Translations under genes and position numbers: made by a program
Notes under the pieces: model-generated
Told to the model about the DNA's origin: nothing
Seen by the model: only the letters and a program-made list of their open reading frames with translations
Databases searched by the model: none
Shown here: positions 59,104 through 64,000 of the stretch, piece after piece
Position numbering within the stretch: the first letter of the stretch is position 1
How the letters are laid out: each line of letters opens with the position of its first letter
Assembly (NCBI RefSeq): GCF_017353255.1
Contig: NZ_JAFMYU010000003.1
Location: forward strand, 62,001-126,000
DNA: 64,000 nt
Direction: 5' to 3'
From: Fibrella aquatilis
Lineage (GTDB): Bacteria > Bacteroidota > Bacteroidia > Cytophagales > Spirosomataceae

Positions 59104-61173
59104 ATGAAGAAACAAGCGTCGGCTAAAAAAGCCACACCCTCCACTGACCTTTCCTTAGCTACTATTCCCGGCCAACAGCGCGTCCGAATCGAGTGCGTCT
59201 CGCCCGAAATTGACGCTGGTTTCGACCGGCCCGGCCGCTACCCCATCAAAGCCATCCTTGGCGAAACTATTGCCGTAGAAGCTGACATCATCACCGACGG
59301 CCACGACTACCTTGCCGCCCGACTGCTGTATAAACATGCCGATGAGAAAACCTGGCAGGAGTCGCCCATGACGTTGCTGGTGAACGACCGCTGGGCTGGT
59401 TCATTTACCGTTGAGAAGCTGGGACGATACCATTATACCATCGAAGCCTGGGTAGATCACATTGCCTCGTGGCAGCACGAAATTCACTTAAAAGTAGCTG
59501 ACGGACAGCGTATTAGCAGTGAACTAAAAGCCGGTGCCGTGCTGATCGACGGGATGGCGCACCGGGCCGGGGGTGGCCCCAACACCAACGCTACGGCGGC
59601 GGCCCACGATGCCGCTGAACTCATTCGCACGGCTGCCCTCTTCCGTCAGGGTGCTGACCATATGGACGATGCTACCGCTGGCGACCCCTACGCCGAAGCC
59701 GTAGCCCTGGCCGAGAGCGATCAATTTTTGCAATGGGCACAGCGCTATCCCGAACGCCAACATCCCGCCCGATATCAATATGAACTCGGCGTGGAAGTAG
59801 ACCGGGCGGCGGCGGGATTCAGCACCTGGTACTGCTTGTTTCCCCGGTCAGCCAGCCGCGAAGAGGGCACCCACGGCACATTTGGCGACGTGGAAAAACT
59901 CCTGCCCCGCATTGCCGGTATGGGCTTCGACGTGCTCTACCTGCCACCTATTCACCCCATCGGCACAGCCCACCGGAAGGGTAAAAACAACTCCGTCACC
60001 TGCCAGCCCGGCGAACCCGGTGTCCCCTACGGCATTGGTGCCGCCGACGGTGGACACGACACCATCCATGCCGAACTGGGCACCGTCGACGACTTCAAAC
60101 ACCTCATTGCCGAAGCTAAAACCTACGGCATGGAAGTGGCCATGGATCTAGCCATTCAGTGTTCGCCCGACCACCCCTGGGCCACGGAGCACCCCGAATG
60201 GTTCAAAAAACGACCCGACGGTACGATTCAGTACGCCGAAAATCCGCCCAAAAAATACCAGGATATCTACCCCGTCTACTTTGAAACCGACGACTGGCAG
60301 AACCTCTGGCTGGAGCTAAAACGCGTGCTGCTGGTCTGGGCCGACTGGGGCGTGAAGATCGTACGGGTGGATAATCCGCATACCAAGCCGTTTGGCTTTT
60401 GGGAGTGGGTCATCACCGAAGTGAAAAAACACCACCCCGACATGCTCTTTCTGTCGGAGGCGTTTACGAAGCCGAAGGTGATGCAGCAACTGGCCAAAGT
60501 GGGGTTCGCGCATTCGTACACCTACTATACCTGGCGCAACACCAAAGCCGAGCTACAGCAGTACATGACCGAGCTAACGGCAGGGGAAATGAAGCATTAT
60601 TTCCGGCCCAACTTCTGGCCTACTACCCACGATATCAACCCCGGCATTCTGCAATCGGGGCACGAACCGCAGTTTCTGATCCGCTATTTCCTGGCGGCCA
60701 CGCTGTCGAGCAATTACGGCATTTACGGTCCGTCGTTTGAGCTGATGGAGCACGTGCCGGTGCCAAACAAAGAAGAGTTTCTGAATTCGGAGAAGTACGA
60801 AATTCGCCTCTGGGACTGGGAGCGGACCAACAAGCTGACCTACCTCATCAGCCTCACTAACCGCATTCGTCGCGAAAATCCAGCCCTGCAACAGACCAAC
60901 AACCTCACCTTCTGCACCGTCAACGATGACTACCTGATGGCCTACCTGAAAGTGACTGGCGACAACCGCCTGCTGACGGTGGTGAACACAGACGCCTACA
61001 ACCGCCGCGCGGGCCTGGTGCAGGTGCCCATCTGGCAACTCGGCATCGGCCCCGACCAGCCCTACACCGTGCACGACCTCCTTACCGGCAACCGCTACAC
61101 CTGGCAGGGCGAATGGAATTTCGTAGAACTAGATCCCTACATCCTGCCGATGCATCTGTTTCGGGTGGAGTAA
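59104..61173 (+). CDS. glgE: Alpha-1,4-glucan:maltose-1-phosphate maltosyltransferase (GH13_3)
   Basis: The start MKKQASAKKATPS at 59104 gives 689 residues. The N-terminal domain (RVRIECVSPEIDAGFDRPGRYPIKAILGE) is typical of GlgE, as are MGFDVLYLPPIHPIGTAHRKGKNN and HDTIHAELGTVDDFKHLI. The nucleophile D423 (KIVRVDNPHTKPFGFWEW) and acid/base E452 (LFLSEAFTKPKVM) are 29 residues apart, the same distance as D394 and E423 in the Streptomyces enzyme. GlgE extends alpha-glucans from maltose 1-phosphate. Its usual partners (TreS-Pep2, GlgB) are not in the window. Confidence 0.92.
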   Translation: MKKQASAKKATPSTDLSLATIPGQQRVRIECVSPEIDAGFDRPGRYPIKAILGETIAVEADIITDGHDYLAARLLYKHADEKTWQESPMTLLVNDRWAGSFTVEKLGRYHYTIEAWVDHIASWQHEIHLKVADGQRISSELKAGAVLIDGMAHRAGGGPNTNATAAAHDAAELIRTAALFRQGADHMDDATAGDPYAEAVALAESDQFLQWAQRYPERQHPARYQYELGVEVDRAAAGFSTWYCLFPRSASREEGTHGTFGDVEKLLPRIAGMGFDVLYLPPIHPIGTAHRKGKNNSVTCQPGEPGVPYGIGAADGGHDTIHAELGTVDDFKHLIAEAKTYGMEVAMDLAIQCSPDHPWATEHPEWFKKRPDGTIQYAENPPKKYQDIYPVYFETDDWQNLWLELKRVLLVWADWGVKIVRVDNPHTKPFGFWEWVITEVKKHHPDMLFLSEAFTKPKVMQQLAKVGFAHSYTYYTWRNTKAELQQYMTELTAGEMKHYFRPNFWPTTHDINPGILQSGHEPQFLIRYFLAATLSSNYGIYGPSFELMEHVPVPNKEEFLNSEKYEIRLWDWERTNKLTYLISLTNRIRRENPALQQTNNLTFCTVNDDYLMAYLKVTGDNRLLTVVNTDAYNRRAGLVQVPIWQLGIGPDQPYTVHDLLTGNRYTWQGEWNFVELDPYILPMHLFRVE

Positions 61174-61176
61174 GAG

Positions 61177-61269
61177 AATGTACAATGAATAATGCACAAT
61201 GTACAATGGCTTCGCACCGACTACTCTAGCGCGAAGCCATTGTACATTGTGCATTATTCATTGTACATT
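61177..61269. terminator. 39-bp perfect inverted repeat, TGTACAATG word family (copy 2)
   Basis: Arms 61177-61215 and 61231-61269 are perfect, with a 15-nt loop (ACCGACTACTCTAGC). The hairpin starts 4 bp after the GlgE stop and its right arm ends within the SusD stop codon, so it serves both convergent genes. The words (TGTACAATG, AATAATGCACAATG) are those of the repeat at 49945. Confidence 0.93.
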
Positions 61270-62767
61270 AATTGTCCGTCGCCAGCGTGTTCAGCGACAG
61301 CTCGGTGGCGGAGATGGGCCAGATGTAGCCCGAATCGTTGGGGCCTTTGCTGGGGGCCGATCCTTTGGCGGGGATCGTTTGCAGCAGGCGCATCAGGTCG
61401 TTGTTGCGCAGGCCTTCGCCCAGAAACTCGATCTGACGTTCGAGCAAAATGGCGTTGATGAGGGCGGCGGGCGTGGCAAAGCTGGCTGCCGTATAGGTCG
61501 TGGCTGCGTCTGACCGGTTGCGCACGGCGTTGAGCAGCGCCACCGCCTGCGGATCAACCGAGTTGGTAGTCCGGGCTTTGGCTTCGGCCAGGTTCAGCAT
61601 CACCTCGGCATACCGGATCACGGGCACCCAGTCGGTGAAGGGGCTGGGCTGCTTGTATTTGATAAGCCAGTTTTTCACCGCCGTACCCGTGCCTGTTTGC
61701 TTAATAAACGACCGGCGTTTGTCGGTAGCGGTCCAGTTTGGGTTGGCAATAATTCCATTCGGGTTGAGTGAGTACTCCCCATTTCCAACACCGCCAGTAA
61801 CCTCAGTGCCAATTTTTGCCGGAGGCGAATAATAATAAGCCAACTGGTTTTGTGTACCCGGAAAATCGCCCGCCGTGGTGGTCATCGGCATCGAGAAGAT
61901 CGACTCCGCCGTGTTGTAGTTTGGTGCTGTAAATACCGTCGTGATATCGGGCTGAAGCGCGAATTTTACGCCCGTCGGAGCCGTAAACGGAGCCGTGGCA
62001 CTGACAATCTTGTTAGCTTCCGTTACCACGTTGGCGTAGTCCTGCATAGACAGGTAAACCCGCGTTTTCAGCGCAATAGCGGTGTTTTTGTGAGCGCGGG
62101 TCGTGTTGTCGTTGGCCGTTGCGTAGGAGGCGGGCAGGGCAGCTTCGGCTTCGTTCAGGTCTTTCAGCACCTGCGTATACACCTCGGCTACCGTGTTCCG
62201 CGCCAGGTTCGACTGGCCGGTGCCTTTGATGCCGTTCAGCCGCAGGGGCACCCCCGGTTTGGCCCCGTTGCCGTCGGCATAGGGGCGGGCGTAGTATTGC
62301 AGCAGGCTGTAGTAGCTCAGGCCCCGAATCAGCTTGGCCTCGGCAATGTATTTGGCCCCCGCGTCGTCGCCTACCACTTTGGTACCACCCGCCGCCATAC
62401 CGTCGAGGAAGATATTGCACTTGTTGATGGTCAGGTAAGCGTAATACCACAGGTTCTGCACTGCCGTGGCGCTGTTGGTGGCGTTGAGGTTCCAGACGTC
62501 CGCACCCGTCACCAGGTTGGAGGTCTCGTTGATGAAGTGCTCGCCCCGAATGTCGCCGTAAACTACGTAGCGACCGCCGTAGAAGTTGCCGTCTTTCAGC
62601 GCACCGTAGAGCGAGAGCAATTGCCCCTGCACCCGCGTGGTGGTGCTAAACGACGAGGCATCGGAAACCGATGTTTGAGGAATGGGGGTCAGCAGTTCGC
62701 GGTCGCACGCGCTGACGCCCAGCAACAGGGCACCCGATAGGGTTGCCGTAAGCAAAGTATGTCTCAT
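61268..62767 (-). CDS. susD-like: SusD/RagB-family nutrient-uptake lipoprotein
   Basis: The start MRHTLLTATLSGALLLGVSAC at 62767 gives 499 residues with the lipobox Cys at 21. The chain has the SusD TPR-type helices (YIAEAKLIRGLSYYSLLQYYARPY, NTAIALKTRVYLSMQDYANVV) and the conserved C-terminal RYAEVMLNLAEAKART ... LLERQIEFLGEGLRNNDLMRL ... YIWPISATELSLN. SusD binds the nutrient, usually a glycan, on the cell surface and caps the SusC channel. It is downstream of the SusC gene, as usual, with 128 bp between that include a word-repeat hairpin. Confidence 0.93.
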   Translation of the reverse strand: MRHTLLTATLSGALLLGVSACDRELLTPIPQTSVSDASSFSTTTRVQGQLLSLYGALKDGNFYGGRYVVYGDIRGEHFINETSNLVTGADVWNLNATNSATAVQNLWYYAYLTINKCNIFLDGMAAGGTKVVGDDAGAKYIAEAKLIRGLSYYSLLQYYARPYADGNGAKPGVPLRLNGIKGTGQSNLARNTVAEVYTQVLKDLNEAEAALPASYATANDNTTRAHKNTAIALKTRVYLSMQDYANVVTEANKIVSATAPFTAPTGVKFALQPDITTVFTAPNYNTAESIFSMPMTTTAGDFPGTQNQLAYYYSPPAKIGTEVTGGVGNGEYSLNPNGIIANPNWTATDKRRSFIKQTGTGTAVKNWLIKYKQPSPFTDWVPVIRYAEVMLNLAEAKARTTNSVDPQAVALLNAVRNRSDAATTYTAASFATPAALINAILLERQIEFLGEGLRNNDLMRLLQTIPAKGSAPSKGPNDSGYIWPISATELSLNTLATDN

Positions 62768-62784
62768 AATGTTGTTGTGTCGTA

Positions 62785-62892
62785 ATGGACGCTGGATGTC
62801 GGATATTGGAGAGTAGACGGGCCGCCGTAATTTTGATGGGAGACCATTGTTATTTCCGCGTCTACTATCCAAGATCCGATATCCAGTATCTG
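62785..62892. repeat. Word-repeat hairpin, TTGGATGTTGGACG family (copy 2)
   Basis: GACGCTGGATGTCGGATATT...GAGTAGACG on the left faces CGTCTACTATCC...ATCCGATATCCAG on the right. It lies between the SusC stop (62896) and the SusD start (62767), in the intercistronic space, where an mRNA hairpin could set the ratio of the two proteins. Confidence 0.8.
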
Positions 62893-62895
62893 GTG

Positions 62896-64000
62896 TTAAA
62901 ATCCGGCGCGGATGCCGAAGGTGATCGTGCGGGCGTTGGGTACCGAGTTGCGGTCTACACCCTGTCCGCTGGTGCTGTTTCCGCCGTTCGACGACACCTC
63001 CGGGTCAGGACCGGGATACTGGGTCAGGATGGCCAGGTTCTGGGCGCTGGCGTACAGCCGCAGGTTGCTGATGCTAAACCGCGACGTGAGGCTGGCGGGC
63101 AGCGTGTAGCCAAACGTTACTGTGCGTAGTTTCAGGAAATCACCCTTGAACACGTTGATATCCAGCGGAATAGCCGAGCCGTTCGATACGTTGTCGCCGA
63201 AAACGGGCTTGGGGTATTTCTTGCCGGCATCCCCTTCTTTCTGCCAGGCATCGGTCAGCACGTCGTTGGCGTTGTTCCAGAAACGCTGATCGTGCAAGCC
63301 CGCATTGGTGCCGTAATACACGTACATGCCCAACTGATAGGTGAGCAATACGCCCAGGTCGAAGTTTTTGTATTTGAAATTATTGTCAAACCCACCATAC
63401 TGTTTGGGTAGCACGTTGGCATACATCACGGCGTCGGCGGCCTGGGTGATCGACGTGCCACCACTGCCATTTACGTACTTCGTTTTGCCGTCGGGCGTGG
63501 TTGAGTAGTTGAACTGACCAGCGGGGGCGTAGAACTGGTAATACACGTTTTGTCCGGCCGAATTCACGAAAATGCGTTTGCCCGTGGTGGGGTCAACACC
63601 GCCCGTGCGCACTACCCACAGATAGCCCAGCGGGTAGCCCACCTGCGTCTGGTTGACCGTTTCCAGGCCCGACGTGGCCGTTTGCAGGGCGTTGAGGCCG
63701 GGAGCCAGGGCGGTCACTTCGTTCTTGTTGAAGGTGATGTTGAAATTCGACGACCACTGGAAGTCTTTGGTATTAATAATCCGGGCGTTCAATGATACCT
63801 CCAGCCCTTTGTTATACATGCTGCCCACGTTCTGCGGCGGATACACCACCCCCGACAGTGTGCCGGGAATACCCGTAGACGGTGCCTGCGCCACGTTCAG
63901 AATCAGGTTGTTGACGTCGTTGTGGTAGTAGGCCACTTCACCCGTGATGCGGTCGTTAAACAAGCCAAAGTTGACACCCACGTCGGTTTTGGTGCTGGTT
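62896..64000 (-). CDS. susC-like: SusC/RagA-family TonB-dependent outer-membrane transporter, C-terminal part
   Basis: The frame is open from the window edge (TSTKTDVGVNFGLFNDRITGEVAYYHNDVNNLIL) to the stop at 62896; about 368 residues of the C-terminal beta barrel are present. Typical segments are NVGSMYNKGLEVSLNARIINTKDFQWSSNFNITFNKNEV, GYPLGYLWVVRTGGVDPTTG, FKYKNFDLGVLLTYQLG and the end LRTVTFGYTLPASLTSRFSISNLRLYASAQNLAILTQYPGPDPEVSSNGG ... RTITFGIRAGF. It imports the ligand held by the SusD partner using TonB. The start lies beyond the window. Confidence 0.95.
   Translation of the reverse strand, partial: TSTKTDVGVNFGLFNDRITGEVAYYHNDVNNLILNVAQAPSTGIPGTLSGVVYPPQNVGSMYNKGLEVSLNARIINTKDFQWSSNFNITFNKNEVTALAPGLNALQTATSGLETVNQTQVGYPLGYLWVVRTGGVDPTTGKRIFVNSAGQNVYYQFYAPAGQFNYSTTPDGKTKYVNGSGGTSITQAADAVMYANVLPKQYGGFDNNFKYKNFDLGVLLTYQLGMYVYYGTNAGLHDQRFWNNANDVLTDAWQKEGDAGKKYPKPVFGDNVSNGSAIPLDINVFKGDFLKLRTVTFGYTLPASLTSRFSISNLRLYASAQNLAILTQYPGPDPEVSSNGGNSTSGQGVDRNSVPNARTITFGIRAGF

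Noticed and set aside
1-64000. tRNA, rRNA or riboswitch structures
   Set aside because: No cloverleaf with a GTTCRANNC-type arm, rRNA segment or known riboswitch core was recognised by eye; covariance-model searches would be needed to exclude small ones.

Overview
The window looks like a chromosomal segment of a GC-rich member of the Bacteroidota, order Cytophagales, most like Spirosoma/Fibrella-type Spirosomaceae. The reasons are a SusC/SusD pair, a type IX secretion sorting tail on a GH9 enzyme, many exported lipoproteins, LytS-type histidine kinases, GH125/GH29/GH9 and GlgE enzymes, and promoters of the Bacteroidota type (TAnnTTTG -7 box) in place of Shine-Dalgarno-led starts. No rRNA, tRNA, CRISPR array, prophage or plasmid gene was seen.

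Layout. 1-8.1 kb: end of a GH125 mannosidase, a membrane protein, a large FG-GAP/ASPIC lipoprotein and a LodA/LodB-like quinoprotein oxidase pair. 8.1-12.4 kb: an outer-membrane barrel gene, an NHL lipoprotein operon and a REP-associated tyrosine transposase (RAYT) flanked by palindromic repeats. 12.8-25 kb: a multimodular secreted GH9 enzyme, a GT1 glycosyltransferase, and an RND efflux operon in which the pump is fused to a TolC-like protein. 25-30.7 kb: diheme cytochrome c, ZU5-type lipoprotein, HAD phosphatase, cupin and an exported coiled-coil protein. 31-48 kb: seven LytS-type sensor kinases with no response regulator, mixed with lipoproteins, a DAPG-hydrolase-like protein, a cupin and beta-helix proteins. 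48-53.4 kb: small lipoprotein, GH29 fucosidase, EcsC protein and a 796-residue curlin-repeat protein. 53.5-64 kb: alpha-E protein, beta-PGM-like HAD, NIPSNAP protein, the gpmA/ADP-ribosylglycohydrolase/MOSC operon, GlgE, and a SusD/SusC pair that runs off the end.

The most unusual content is between the genes. (1) Six copies of one long palindromic element (arms about 33 bp, CACCCTGGCCTGTGTCTCCA...), two of which flank the RAYT gene. (2) Several families of long hairpins whose arms are built of degenerate short words. (3) A promoter architecture, CCG(T/G)TTCA placed exactly 40 bp upstream of a nAnnTTTG box, seen at ten genes, with two further cases at exactly 61 bp. In six of the ten a GCCGC...GCGGC or similar hairpin lies directly upstream. 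(4) A 212-bp tract that is 210/212 identical between two sensor kinases. All function calls come from reading the translated sequence; no database search was run.
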